Positions 8,582-17,189 of a stretch of 64,000 nt of DNA are shown piece after piece (position 1 is the first letter of the stretch; the number at the start of each line of letters is the position of its first letter). The position numbers were made by a program, and so were the translations under genes. This DNA is from Mucilaginibacter celer (GTDB lineage: Bacteria > Bacteroidota > Bacteroidia > Sphingobacteriales > Sphingobacteriaceae). The notes under the pieces were generated by a model that did no database searches, was not told the DNA's origin, and worked only from the letters and a program-made list of their open reading frames with translations. The stretch spans positions 1,240,001 through 1,304,000 of the forward strand of contig NZ_CP032869.1 in assembly GCF_003576455.2 (NCBI RefSeq), in the 5' to 3' direction.

Positions 8582-9070
8582 ATGATAAATGTTTTTTTAC
8601 TCCTTGGCAGTAACCTCGGCAATCGCGAATTGTTTCTGCAGCAGGCAATTGAATTAATAACTGTCCAAATAGCTCCACCGGTTTCTTTGTCATCGATATA
8701 CGAAACCCAATCCTGGGGTAAAACCGACGAACCCGATTATTTAAACCAGGTACTGATGCTGAAAAGTGATATGCCTGTGCAGGAAATATTAAATAAAGTG
8801 CTGGCTATTGAGTTACAGATGGGCCGCAGGAGGGAAGTAAAATGGGGATCGCGCATTATTGATATAGATATTTTATTTTATGGGGATGAAATAATACACG
8901 AGGTAAACCTTGTGGTACCTCATCCCGAACTGCATAAACGCAGCTTTACGTTGATTCCGCTGGCCGAAATAACGCCCGATTTAGTGCACCCGGTATTCAG
9001 AAAAAATATTTTAGAATTAAAGGCTCAACTAAAAGACAACTTAATCGTAAAAAAACATATTTTTGAATAA
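8582..9070 (+). CDS. folK: 6-hydroxymethyl-7,8-dihydropterin pyrophosphokinase
   Basis: Transfers pyrophosphate from ATP to 6-hydroxymethyl-7,8-dihydropterin in folate synthesis. The 162 residues show the HPPK pattern: LLLGSNLGNRE near the N-terminus, the mid region GRRREVKWGSRIIDIDIL with the conserved Trp/Arg and Asp-x-Asp metal site, and PHPELHKRSFTLIPLAEI. I use the ATG at 8582 (MINVFLLLGSN); an in-frame ATG at 8516 would add 22 residues unlike any HPPK and run into the sppA promoter area. The next gene, an Hpt protein, starts 14 bp after the stop, suggesting co-transcription. Confidence 0.95.
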   Translation: MINVFLLLGSNLGNRELFLQQAIELITVQIAPPVSLSSIYETQSWGKTDEPDYLNQVLMLKSDMPVQEILNKVLAIELQMGRRREVKWGSRIIDIDILFYGDEIIHEVNLVVPHPELHKRSFTLIPLAEITPDLVHPVFRKNILELKAQLKDNLIVKKHIFE

Positions 9071-9083
9071 CACAAAGCTTTAT

Positions 9084-9461
9084 ATGGCAGATATTTCACC
9101 AGATCAGGACCTTGACCTATCTTTTTTATACGAGATTGCTGATGGCAGCGACGATTTTATTGTTGATTCGATAGGCATGTTCCTCGAGCAATCGCCCGAA
9201 TTATTGAAAACCATCGGCAACGCTATTACCGCGCAGGATTGGCCTTTAGCCGCACAGGCCGCCCATAAATTAAAACCCAACCTTGGCTTTTTTGGGATGC
9301 CCATAAGCCAGGCCACCATACAGGAGGTTGAACTGGCCTGCAAAGCCGGGGGCCAGAACCCCGCCGAAATCGGGCAAAAGTTTAACCAGGTAAATACCAT
9401 TGTATCGGCCAACCTGATCACGCTGAAACAAATTAAGGAAGAGAAGGAAGCGAATTTGTAA
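9084..9461 (+). CDS. Hpt (histidine phosphotransfer) domain protein
   Basis: A 125-residue single-domain protein. The sequence AAQAAHKLKPNLGFFGM (57-72) is the Hpt signature with His61 as the likely phospho-acceptor; the rest reads as the four-helix bundle of this family. It would pass phosphate between a hybrid histidine kinase and a response regulator. Two hybrid kinases are encoded elsewhere in the window (25359 and 42029), both with receiver domains that could feed such a protein; a link is speculation. It is transcribed with folK, an unusual partner. A TTG seven codons upstream is possible, but the ATG at 9084 is preferred. Its stop TAA begins a heptamer array. Confidence 0.8.
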   Translation: MADISPDQDLDLSFLYEIADGSDDFIVDSIGMFLEQSPELLKTIGNAITAQDWPLAAQAAHKLKPNLGFFGMPISQATIQEVELACKAGGQNPAEIGQKFNQVNTIVSANLITLKQIKEEKEANL

Positions 9462-9492
9462 GCTTAAAGCGCAAAGCCGAAGGCCGAAAGCT
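9459..9492 (+). repeat. Heptamer array AGCYTAA/AGCCGAA starting at the Hpt gene stop
   Basis: The stop TAA of the Hpt gene lies at the start of about four copies of a 7-nt word (AGCTTAA, AGCGCAA, AGCCGAA, GGCCGAA). An inverted copy of the same array starts at the purS stop (9576-9610), so the two arms flank the terminator at 9513-9541. Confidence 0.7.
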
Positions 9493-9512
9493 TTTCTGGA
9501 ACATTATAAAAT

Positions 9513-9541
9513 AAAAAGGCAACCCATAGAGTTGCCTTTTT
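9513..9541. terminator. Bidirectional terminator between the Hpt gene and purS
   Basis: AAAAAGGCAAC and GTTGCCTTTTT form a perfect stem with a 7-nt loop, with T runs on both strands, between two convergent genes. Confidence 0.9.
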
Positions 9542-9575
9542 ATTTTATATAGATTTTTTTAACGTTTTTAGATGC

Positions 9576-9610
9576 TTTTCGTTTTAAGCCTTCGGCTTTC
9601 AGCTTTAAGC
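9576..9610 (-). repeat. Heptamer array AGCYTAA/AGCCGAA starting at the purS stop
   Basis: On the minus strand the purS stop TAA lies inside the first word AGCTTAA, followed by AGCTGAA, AGCCGAA, GGCTTAA and AACGAAA with a strict 7-nt period. It is the inverted partner of the array after the Hpt gene. Confidence 0.7.
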
Positions 9611-9862
9611 TACCTGCTCTATTTTAAAAGTATAGCTTTCCATAATCAGGTTAGCCAGCAGGTTTTTGCAGGCCTGATCAACTTTGGCTTCGGCGGCTTC
9701 GGCGCTTTCGGCTTCAAGCTCGAGTGTAATGTGTTTACCTATGCGCACGTTCTGGATCTCGGCAAGGCCAAGGTTTTTCATGCTACCGGTTACTGCTTTA
9801 CCTTGTGGGTCAAGTATTTCTTTTTTTGGCATTACGTCGATTTCAGCCTGGAACTTTGTCAT
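9605..9862 (-). CDS. purS: Phosphoribosylformylglycinamidine synthase subunit PurS
   Basis: An 85-residue protein matching PurS, the small subunit that docks PurQ (glutaminase) to short-form PurL and helps move ammonia between them in purine synthesis. Typical features are the N-terminal strand KFQAEIDVMPKKEILDPQG, the central SMKNLGLAEIQNVRIGKHI, and the C-terminal CKNLLANLIMESYTFKIE. purQ and purL are not in this window. It overlaps the end of pssA by 20 bp in another frame, so it is probably translationally coupled to that phospholipid gene, a pairing with no metabolic logic that I can see. Confidence 0.9.
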   Translation of the reverse strand: MTKFQAEIDVMPKKEILDPQGKAVTGSMKNLGLAEIQNVRIGKHITLELEAESAEAAEAKVDQACKNLLANLIMESYTFKIEQVA

Positions 9863-10565
9863 TTGTGAGTTTTGTTTGAATTAAGGATAAGGTGATATAA
9901 ATGAATATAACCACCGGAACGGCCACAAATTTAAAAAATAGTATCAGTATTGCCGAAAACATGAGCAGTAAATAACGGAAAATGTTTTTGTTAAAGTCGC
10001 GGTTTTTAAATTTTAGCGACATCAGCGGTATTTCGGATACCAGGAGCGAGCACATGATCAATACCAACACCGTAAGGAAATACGGGTTTAGTATATAATG
10101 GGCCAGCGCATCATACTGTTGCACTATCAAAGGTAACGATGCAATCAGTATAGCATTAGCCGGTGTTGGCAAACCTATAAAGCTATCAGACTGACGGGTA
10201 TCGTTATTAAACTTAGCCAGCCTTAAAGCCGAAAATACAGGCAATAAAAAGGCAACGAAGTTTAAAACCTGGCTTACGCCCTCAATTTGCGGAGCCTGTA
10301 AAAATAACTCGTACATGATAACCGATGGCAGCACACCAAAGCTTACCATATCGGCCAGCGAATCCAGATCTTTACCGATAAAGGAATAGGAGTTTAAAAC
10401 CCTTGAAGCAAGGCCATCAAAAAAATCGAATATCGAGCTGAGGAAAATGGCGTAGGCAGCCACTATTAAATTACCCTGAAAGGCGAAAACTATCCCTATA
10501 CAACCGCTAAACAGGTTGGCACAGGTAATAGCATTTGGAAGGTGTTTTTTTACGCGTCTCTTCAT
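9843..10565 (-). CDS. pssA: CDP-diacylglycerol-serine O-phosphatidyltransferase
   Basis: Makes phosphatidylserine, the precursor of phosphatidylethanolamine, from CDP-diacylglycerol and serine in the inner membrane. The 240-residue protein has several hydrophobic helices and the CDP-alcohol phosphotransferase motif around residues 49-75: FFDGLASRVLNSYSFIGKD then LDSLAD, i.e. D-G-x2-(A/S)-R-x8-G-x3-D-x3-D with Ser for the usual Ala. The sequence SFGVLPS after the last Asp is characteristic of type II PssA. Its 3' end overlaps purS by 20 bp. A 12-bp inverted repeat separates it from rho upstream. Confidence 0.93.
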   Translation of the reverse strand: MKRRVKKHLPNAITCANLFSGCIGIVFAFQGNLIVAAYAIFLSSIFDFFDGLASRVLNSYSFIGKDLDSLADMVSFGVLPSVIMYELFLQAPQIEGVSQVLNFVAFLLPVFSALRLAKFNNDTRQSDSFIGLPTPANAILIASLPLIVQQYDALAHYILNPYFLTVLVLIMCSLLVSEIPLMSLKFKNRDFNKNIFRYLLLMFSAILILFFKFVAVPVVIFIYITLSLIQTKLTNDKVPG

Positions 10566-10599
10566 TTCGCCATCGAAGTTATCAGGATTTTATTAAGTA

Positions 10600-10645
10600 A
10601 TAATGAAGTTACAAATAATATTCTGCTTACTTATAACTTCATTAT
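10600..10645. repeat. Inverted repeat between rho and pssA
   Basis: ATAATGAAGTTA (10600-10611) and TAACTTCATTAT (10634-10645) are perfect 12-bp inverted arms around a 22-nt loop, just after the rho stop on the minus strand. There is no strong T run, so it is either a weak terminator, an RNA-stabilising hairpin or an operator for pssA. Confidence 0.55.
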
Positions 10646-10655
10646 CGCTAAAATA

Positions 10656-12296
10656 TTACGAATTCATCGAAATCAAAAATTCTTCGTTGGTTTTTGTTCC
10701 ACGAATCTGGGCCTGTAAAAACTCCATCGATTCTTGCGAGTTCATATCGGCAAGGTGATTACGTAGGATCCATATACGCTGAAGTGTCTCGCGGTCAAGC
10801 AGTAAGTCGTCGCGGCGGGTGCTCGATGCGGTGATATCGATAGCAGGGAAAATACGTTTGTTTGATAGTTTACGATCAAGCTGTAACTCCATGTTACCGG
10901 TACCTTTAAATTCTTCAAAGATAACCTCGTCCATTTTCGAGCCTGTTTCGGTAAGCGCCGTAGCGATAATGGTTAACGAACCGCCATCTTCAATGTTACG
11001 GGCGGCACCAAAAAAGCGTTTTGGTTTATGCAATGCGTTGGCATCAACACCACCTGATAATATTTTACCTGATGCAGGGGCTACGGTATTGTAAGCACGG
11101 GCCAAACGGGTGATAGAATCCAGCAGGATCACTACATCATGACCGCATTCAACCATACGTTTTGCTTTTTCAAGTACAATGTTGGCAATTTTTACGTGGC
11201 GCTCGGCAGGCTCGTCAAAAGTTGATGAAACAACTTCGGCGCGTACGCTGCGGGCCATATCGGTAACCTCTTCAGGGCGCTCGTCAATCAGTAATATAAT
11301 AAGATATACTTCCGGATGGTTTTTTGCTATCGCGTTAGCCACATCTTTTAACAACATGGTTTTACCTGTTTTTGGCTGCGCCACAATCAAACCACGCTGA
11401 CCTTTACCAATTGGAGAAAACAGGTCCATAATGCGGGTTGAATAGTTGTTAGGATCGGTAAACAGGCTCAGTTTTTCTGACGGGAAAAGCGGAGTTAAGT
11501 GATCAAAAGGAACGCGGTCGCGCACTTCGGCAGGAATGCGGCCGTTAATGGCTTCAACACGTACCAGCGGGAAATATTTTTCGCCTTCTTTTGGCGGGCG
11601 GATACTGCCGCGCACAGTATCACCGGTTTTTAAACCGAACAGTTTAATCTGCGATTGCGATACGTAAATATCATCGGGAGAGGTAAGGTAGTTATAATCA
11701 GACGAACGGAGGAAACCATAACCATCAGGCATAATTTCCAAAACGCCTTCGTTGATGATAACATTATCAAAATCAAGGTTAATAGGTGGTTCCTGGGCTT
11801 TTTGTTGATTTTGATTGTTCGGATTTACCCTTCTTTCAAATTTTTGCGTACGGGCTTCCGAAACCAATTCTTCCATTTTTACAGGTGCTGCCTCACCGGG
11901 CTGTGGTGTTTCTGTTTCGGCGGCAACTACAGGTGCTTCATTTTCAGTTTCTTCCTGTACCGGCTCATCCTCCTGCGTATCAAATAAATTGGTATCATCC
12001 AATGGTACTTCAACGCGTGGTTTTGATGATGTTTCTTTGGTTTTTATAACCCGGGTTCTTTTGCGGGGTTTGTCGGCTGTTTCGGCAGGTGCTTCGCCCG
12101 GAGCAGGCGTAGGGGTATATGCTGCTTCAACTATATTTTGCTGGGCCCGGGCGGCCTCAATTAGTTGTTGTTGTTCTGTAATGCGGGCAATAAGCTGGGC
12201 TTTGCGCAGTTCGTCGGCCTCGGCGATACCTAAATTTTTGGCAATTTCGCGTAACTCCGAAACGAGTTTATCGTTCAATTCAATTTTATCAGACAT
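10656..12296 (-). CDS. rho: Transcription termination factor Rho
   Basis: Hexameric RNA-dependent ATPase that ends transcription. The 546 residues comprise an N-terminal helical domain (1-48), a long Pro/Glu/Lys-rich insert (about 50-175) absent from the 419-residue E. coli protein, the cold-shock-like RNA-binding domain (about 180-250, [18 protein letters not shown]), and the RecA-type ATPase core with Walker A AQPKTGKT (306-313) and Walker [17 protein letters not shown]. Large disordered inserts in Rho are known in Bacteroidota and high-GC Gram-positives. The gene stands alone with a 358-bp upstream spacer shared with divergent pyrF. Confidence 0.97.
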   Translation of the reverse strand: MSDKIELNDKLVSELREIAKNLGIAEADELRKAQLIARITEQQQLIEAARAQQNIVEAAYTPTPAPGEAPAETADKPRKRTRVIKTKETSSKPRVEVPLDDTNLFDTQEDEPVQEETENEAPVVAAETETPQPGEAAPVKMEELVSEARTQKFERRVNPNNQNQQKAQEPPINLDFDNVIINEGVLEIMPDGYGFLRSSDYNYLTSPDDIYVSQSQIKLFGLKTGDTVRGSIRPPKEGEKYFPLVRVEAINGRIPAEVRDRVPFDHLTPLFPSEKLSLFTDPNNYSTRIMDLFSPIGKGQRGLIVAQPKTGKTMLLKDVANAIAKNHPEVYLIILLIDERPEEVTDMARSVRAEVVSSTFDEPAERHVKIANIVLEKAKRMVECGHDVVILLDSITRLARAYNTVAPASGKILSGGVDANALHKPKRFFGAARNIEDGGSLTIIATALTETGSKMDEVIFEEFKGTGNMELQLDRKLSNKRIFPAIDITASSTRRDDLLLDRETLQRIWILRNHLADMNSQESMEFLQAQIRGTKTNEEFLISMNS

Positions 12297-12654
12297 GATA
12301 TGAATTATAGTTCAAAAGGGATTTTTTATTGTATCTTTTCTCAAATGGTAAATTTCCAAGCAAGTGTTAAAGCTTAGTATGCGCAAAGTGCATAAGGCAA
12401 TAATTGAAAGAAATTGATCTTGAAACCTGTTTTCAGTAAACATCCAAACCCGTGCCAGTATTATGTGATGATGATAATAAAAAGCGTGGTGATTTAAATT
12501 GTTTCTTTAGTGCAAGAAAAATTCATTGGAAAACGATGCAAGTGTAAACAATTATTTCTTAAAATCAAATTATTAAAAATAAATATCTGTGATAGCATAA
12601 CGTATAAGCCAAATTTTTAGTTTTTTTGACATTTAAAATATTATTCAACAGTAT
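12297..12654. other. 358-bp divergent promoter region of rho and pyrF
   Basis: AT-rich, without a convincing ORF, hairpin or riboswitch. It must hold the promoters of rho (minus) and pyrF (plus). The TTTACCATTTG stretch near 12340-12352 (minus) is a near-miss for TAnnTTTG, one base too long. A long rho leader that would allow autoregulation is possible but not shown. Confidence 0.4.
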
Positions 12655-13488
12655 ATGATGTTGCGCAAGGAGTTAATTGAACAGATCAAAAAAAAGAAAT
12701 CGTTTTTATGTGTAGGACTTGATCCGGATATCAATAAAATCCCCGAATTTTTAAAATCATACCCCGACCCGATATTCGAGTTCAATAAGCGTATTATAGA
12801 TGCCACTAAAGATTTGTGCGTGGCCTACAAACCTAATGCTGCTTTTTACGAAGCTTACGGCATAAAAGGTTTGCAGGCTTTAATTGATACCTACAAATAT
12901 CTGCCCAAAGATTGCCTGAACATTATTGATGCCAAACGCGGCGATATCGGCAATACATCTGATAAATACGCCCGCGCTTTTTTTGATGAACAATCGGGCG
13001 GAATGAGCTTTGACGCCATTACCATCACTCCTTATATGGGTAATGACAGTGTAACGCCTTATTTGGCTTATGAAGGTAAATGGGTTATTATTTTAGCTTT
13101 AACCTCATCGGTAGGAAGCAAGGATTTTCAGTACCTGCAAACAGGCGATGATTTTCTGTACGAAACCGTAATAAAAAAAGCCAATACCTGGGCTGGTGCC
13201 GATAGAATTATGTATGTAGTAGGGGCCACAAAGAGCACCGAGTTTACCAACATCCGCCAATATGCGCCGGATAACTTTTTATTGGTGCCGGGCGTGGGCG
13301 CACAGGGCGGAAGTTTAGAGGATGTGTGTAAGTATGGTATTACTAAAGATTGCGGGCTGCTGGTGAACTCATCACGCTCGATACTTTATGCAAGCAATGG
13401 CGAAGATTTTGCCGAGGTTGCAAGGGCGGAGGCATTGAGTTTGCAGCAGCAGATGCAGGCAGAGTTGGAAAAGGCTGGGGTAATTTAG
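12655..13488 (+). CDS. pyrF: Orotidine-5'-phosphate decarboxylase
   Basis: Decarboxylates OMP to UMP in pyrimidine synthesis. The 277 residues match the longer PyrF type (type 2): [14 protein letters not shown] near the N-terminus, [15 protein letters not shown] with the catalytic Lys/Asp set in the middle, and [11 protein letters not shown] near the C-terminal phosphate site. Two adjacent ATG codons (12655 and 12658) could serve as start. The gene converges on the phosphodiesterase gene, and the two share a long inverted repeat in the 85 bp between them. Confidence 0.95.
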   Translation: MMLRKELIEQIKKKKSFLCVGLDPDINKIPEFLKSYPDPIFEFNKRIIDATKDLCVAYKPNAAFYEAYGIKGLQALIDTYKYLPKDCLNIIDAKRGDIGNTSDKYARAFFDEQSGGMSFDAITITPYMGNDSVTPYLAYEGKWVIILALTSSVGSKDFQYLQTGDDFLYETVIKKANTWAGADRIMYVVGATKSTEFTNIRQYAPDNFLLVPGVGAQGGSLEDVCKYGITKDCGLLVNSSRSILYASNGEDFAEVARAEALSLQQQMQAELEKAGVI

Positions 13489-13574
13489 AACCATGATTTT
13501 TAGGATTTGAGGATGTACTTGATAGATAAAATTCACCTTATCATGATCATCCTCAAATCCTAAAAATCAAGGTT
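13489..13574. terminator. Long inverted repeat, probable bidirectional terminator
   Basis: Arms at 13489-13515 and 13548-13574 match at 26 of 27 positions, with 21 consecutive perfect pairs (13495-13515 with 13548-13568) around a 32-nt loop. It fills the space between two convergent stop codons. The arms consist of 8-9-nt near-repeats related to GATTTGAG, so it also belongs to the word-array class seen at other gene ends. No T run follows the stem. Confidence 0.65.
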
Positions 13575-14881
13575 TATTCTAATAATCCTGCCGGTATTTT
13601 TCCATCCACTTTTGGAAATGAAATTCCCAGCAGTTTCACCATTATCGGCGTCATATCACGCAGGTTCATCTCTTCTATTACAGTACCTTTGCGAATACCC
13701 GGACCATGAGCTATAAAACCGGTACGGATATTTTTTGTATCAGGAAAATGGCCATGTGTGCCTCCTTTGCCGGGTTTTATCGCATTGCCCGTGTTAGCTG
13801 CGCTAAATGAAGCATCATGCTCTGCTGTAAGTGCAAAAGCCACATTTGGGTTATAGCCGCCTTTATCCAGTTGTTTTTTACTGATGATGCGATAATATTG
13901 TTTTACGCTATCGGGTTGTGCTTCAAGCAGTGCTTTTACCTTATTGGCTGTTGCTTTATCAGCCGGATCTTTCAAATACAAATAAGCCGATCCGCCGACG
14001 GTGTTGAATTGAGCTTTCCACTCACCGGTGGCCAGGTTAGTGATTAGGCCTGCCTCTTTGAGCCATACATTGGGCGAGATAGATTTTTTTACATCATAAA
14101 ATCCGTGGTCGCCGCCTATTAATAATACGGTGTTTTCCCAGATTCCGGCCTCTTTCAGGGCATCAACAATAATCCCTACTGCAGCATCTGCATCTGCTAC
14201 TGCGTCCTGCACCCGTGTTCCATAACGCCCAGCGGCATGTTCAGCACCATCTACCGAAAATACGTGGATAGTCATCAACTCAGGCTTGCTTTTTTTAATT
14301 ACATAAGCCGCAATCCTGGCAATGTTCTGATTTTTTCCTGCATCTATTTTATCCACGCCTCCAAATACTTCTTTTTTTACCTCAGCGTAAAAACCTTGTG
14401 GCAGAGAATATTGTTCACGAATTCCGTCGCCCAGGCCACCTATGTCGGGAATGTTATAATCCACAGGTGCATTGGCAGATACGGGCCAGTAAAGTGAAGC
14501 CACGGTCATGCCTTTGGCCTTAGCCGCTTTCCATATGGTGGGAGCGTGGATCGAGCTATCCTGCCAGTAAGGTTGTTGTGGTGCGCCGTCGGGTGTGAAA
14601 ATATTGTTGTAAAATACACCATGCTTCGCAGGCTGTACGCCTGTGACAATTGTAGTGTGCGATGGATAGGTCATGGAAGGGAATACACTGTTTACACCTT
14701 TGGCATAAGCTCCGTCTTTCATCAACGCACGCAAATTGGGGGTTTGCCATTCATTGTCGAGGTAAAAATCGGGCCGGAAGCCATCAATGGTAATAAATAT
14801 AACATGTTTGGCTGTTTGAGCCATAAGATGCCCGGTTACCATAAACAGGGCAAGTAGTACTGCTGATAATTTTTTTTTCAT
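13574..14881 (-). CDS. Secreted nucleotide pyrophosphatase/phosphodiesterase-like alkaline phosphatase superfamily protein
   Basis: Predicted periplasmic phosphodiesterase of the NPP type (PF01663). From ATG 14881 the protein is 435 residues with a signal peptide (1-21, ending GHLMAQ). Visible motifs are the first metal site ITIDGFRPD (Asp33), the nucleophile Thr71 in FPSMTYPSHTT, the second site SVDGAEHAAG, GGDHGFYD, and the late GTHGHF histidine. All two-zinc ligands of the superfamily therefore seem present. Substrate may be nucleotides, sugar-nucleotides or phospholipids. The next genes on the opposite strand are two secreted peptidases, consistent with a scavenging role but not an operon. 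ATG 14890 would add only three residues. Confidence 0.85.
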   Translation of the reverse strand: MKKKLSAVLLALFMVTGHLMAQTAKHVIFITIDGFRPDFYLDNEWQTPNLRALMKDGAYAKGVNSVFPSMTYPSHTTIVTGVQPAKHGVFYNNIFTPDGAPQQPYWQDSSIHAPTIWKAAKAKGMTVASLYWPVSANAPVDYNIPDIGGLGDGIREQYSLPQGFYAEVKKEVFGGVDKIDAGKNQNIARIAAYVIKKSKPELMTIHVFSVDGAEHAAGRYGTRVQDAVADADAAVGIIVDALKEAGIWENTVLLIGGDHGFYDVKKSISPNVWLKEAGLITNLATGEWKAQFNTVGGSAYLYLKDPADKATANKVKALLEAQPDSVKQYYRIISKKQLDKGGYNPNVAFALTAEHDASFSAANTGNAIKPGKGGTHGHFPDTKNIRTGFIAHGPGIRKGTVIEEMNLRDMTPIMVKLLGISFPKVDGKIPAGLLE

Positions 14882-15131
14882 AGGTAGCATGTAGCCGGCT
14901 CCGTCAAACAGGGGCTAACCGGCATAAATAATGCGGCAAAGTTGTTTGTATTTCTGTTAAGTTTTTATCATGGTATGATTATGTAATCGGTTTGATGTAG
15001 AGCGTTTGGTAACGGGCCGGGCTCAATTAAAATATGCCAAACTTTTGTAATATTATCCACACAAATCCGCAAACCTGCAAAATCAAGGTTCTTTTACTAA
15101 CTTACATGCTTCATAGTACACATCTAAATTT

Positions 15132-17111
15132 ATGAAGCGCGTTTTACTCACTGTCGTTACGCTAACTGCCGTTTTACACTTACCTGCATCCGCACAGGAA
15201 AAAAAATCCTTAAAACCTGCCGATGTTTACCGCATACCCACAGTAAGCGATCCGCAACTCTCTCCGGATGGCAAGTGGCTGGCCTACAGTGTATCTGAAG
15301 TGGATACCGCGAAGGATAGAAGAGTATCGCATTTATGGATGCAAAGCTATGATGGCAAGGAGTCGCTTGAGTTGACGCATGGCGATGAAGCCGCATCGTC
15401 ACCACGTTGGAGCCCGGATGGCAAATATTTATCCTTCCTCTCCTCGCGCGATTCAAAAACAGGGGCACAAATATGGCTTATCGACCGCAGAGGTGGCGAG
15501 GGGGCCAAACTCACCAACATAAAAGGCAACCTGAGCGATTACGCCTGGAGCCCGGACGGTAAACGGATTGTACTGGTAATAGGCGATCCGGAAAATAAAG
15601 GCAAGGAAGAACCTAAAACGCCAAAACCCATTGTGATTGATCGCTATCATTTTAAACAGGATATTGAAGGTTATCTGCAGCACCTGCACGATCATTTGTA
15701 TCTGTTTGACGTTGCCACCAAAAAACTGGATACATTAACCCGTGGCGATAAAGACGAGCGCTCGCCGGTATGGTCGCCGGATAGTAAGACCATTGCTTTT
15801 GTAAGTAACCGCTGTATCGACCCTGATAAAAACCAAAACACCGATATTTTCACTATTGATGCCCGGGCCGGCGCCAGCATGCTCCAGCTTACCACCTGGA
15901 AAGGGCGCGATGCCACCCCCCAATGGAGCCCGGATGGCAGGTTTATTTCTTATTTACGCAGCACAAGCGATGCTGATTATATGATGTACGATCAGAATGT
16001 TTTATGTGTGATGGACGTAGTGGGCCAAAACAGTAAACCGCTCACCCTATCGCTCGACAGGCCGGTTAGTGCACAAACCTGGACTAAAGACAGCAAGAAC
16101 ATGGTGTTTATTGTAACCGACGACCGTACCCGCTACCTGGCAAATATTAACGTTGGTAACGGAAAAATTACTACCCTAAATAAAGGCGATTATGTGTTTA
16201 ATGATATTAATACCAACCAATCAGGCAATTGGGTAGTACAAAAAACAGATCCGTACACACCTGCCGAGCTGTTTGCTTTGGAGGATAAAAGGCTCCGCCG
16301 CTTAACTTTTCACCATCAAAACTGGTTGAATACGGTTCAACTGGCTTATGCCAAAGGTTTTGAATCAACCAGTAACGATGGTACAAAGGTATCGGGGATT
16401 GTTTATACACCAGATAGCGTTCAGAATAAAAAATACCCCCTGATATTATTTATCCACGGCGGGCCGGTTGGGCAGGACGAGTTTGGCTTTGATGCCACGC
16501 GCCAAACGCTGGCAGCGGCAGGTTATGCTGTGGCTGCCGTAAATTATCGTGGCAGTAACGGCCGGGGATTGGATTACTGCAAAGCTATTTATGCCGATTG
16601 GGGAAACAAAGAGGTAAAAGACCTATTGGGTGCTGTTGATCAGTTAGAAAAATTAGGCATCGCCGATCCTGATAAACTGGGCATTGGCGGCTGGAGTTAT
16701 GGCGGCATCCTTACCGATTATACCATCGCATCAGATACGAGGTTTAAAGCTGCGGCCAGCGGCGCAGGCAGCGCACTGCAGCTATCGGTTTATGGCAGCG
16801 ACCAGTATGTTTTGCAGTACGAAAACGAGTTAGGCGCGCCATGGAAAACAGCCGATAAATGGATCCAGTTATCTTACCCGTTTTTCCATGCCGATAAAAT
16901 AAAAACGCCGGTACTGTTTATGTCGGGCCTGAAGGATTTTAATGTGCCAACCATTGGCAGTGAGCAAATGTATGAGGCACTGCGCTCGCAAAATATCCCT
17001 ACCGAATTGATTTTGTATCCAAACCAGTTCCATGGTTTAACAAAGCCGAGTTACCAGGTTGACAGGTTGCAGCGTTATGTGGAGTGGTATGATAAGTATT
17101 TAAAAAAGTAG
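15132..17111 (+). CDS. S9-family prolyl oligopeptidase-type peptidase, copy 1
   Basis: Secreted serine peptidase of 659 residues. A signal peptide (1-21, ending PASAQ) is followed by a WD40-like/TolB-like beta-propeller with repeated SPDGK motifs (44-48, 94-98, 140-144, 266-270) that would gate substrate access. The C-terminal alpha/beta-hydrolase holds HGGP (442-445) for the oxyanion hole and the triad Ser522 (GGWSYGG), Asp602 (GLKDFNVP) and His634 (NQFHGL). This layout fits dipeptidyl or acylaminoacyl peptidases of the S9C type. The next gene, 78 bp downstream, is a close paralogue of identical length with all three triad positions at the same residue numbers. Confidence 0.92.
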   Translation: MKRVLLTVVTLTAVLHLPASAQEKKSLKPADVYRIPTVSDPQLSPDGKWLAYSVSEVDTAKDRRVSHLWMQSYDGKESLELTHGDEAASSPRWSPDGKYLSFLSSRDSKTGAQIWLIDRRGGEGAKLTNIKGNLSDYAWSPDGKRIVLVIGDPENKGKEEPKTPKPIVIDRYHFKQDIEGYLQHLHDHLYLFDVATKKLDTLTRGDKDERSPVWSPDSKTIAFVSNRCIDPDKNQNTDIFTIDARAGASMLQLTTWKGRDATPQWSPDGRFISYLRSTSDADYMMYDQNVLCVMDVVGQNSKPLTLSLDRPVSAQTWTKDSKNMVFIVTDDRTRYLANINVGNGKITTLNKGDYVFNDINTNQSGNWVVQKTDPYTPAELFALEDKRLRRLTFHHQNWLNTVQLAYAKGFESTSNDGTKVSGIVYTPDSVQNKKYPLILFIHGGPVGQDEFGFDATRQTLAAAGYAVAAVNYRGSNGRGLDYCKAIYADWGNKEVKDLLGAVDQLEKLGIADPDKLGIGGWSYGGILTDYTIASDTRFKAAASGAGSALQLSVYGSDQYVLQYENELGAPWKTADKWIQLSYPFFHADKIKTPVLFMSGLKDFNVPTIGSEQMYEALRSQNIPTELILYPNQFHGLTKPSYQVDRLQRYVEWYDKYLKK

Positions 17112-17189
17112 GTTTATTGTAAAGAGATGCAATCGCAACCCCATCGAACAGGTTTAATTAGTAATTTTCCGTCCGATTTGAGGTTTCCT

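Noticed and set aside
11815..12303. 162-residue Ser/Ala-rich ORF on the plus strand
   Set aside because: Antisense to the disordered insert of rho; low-complexity sequence is a by-product of that coding.
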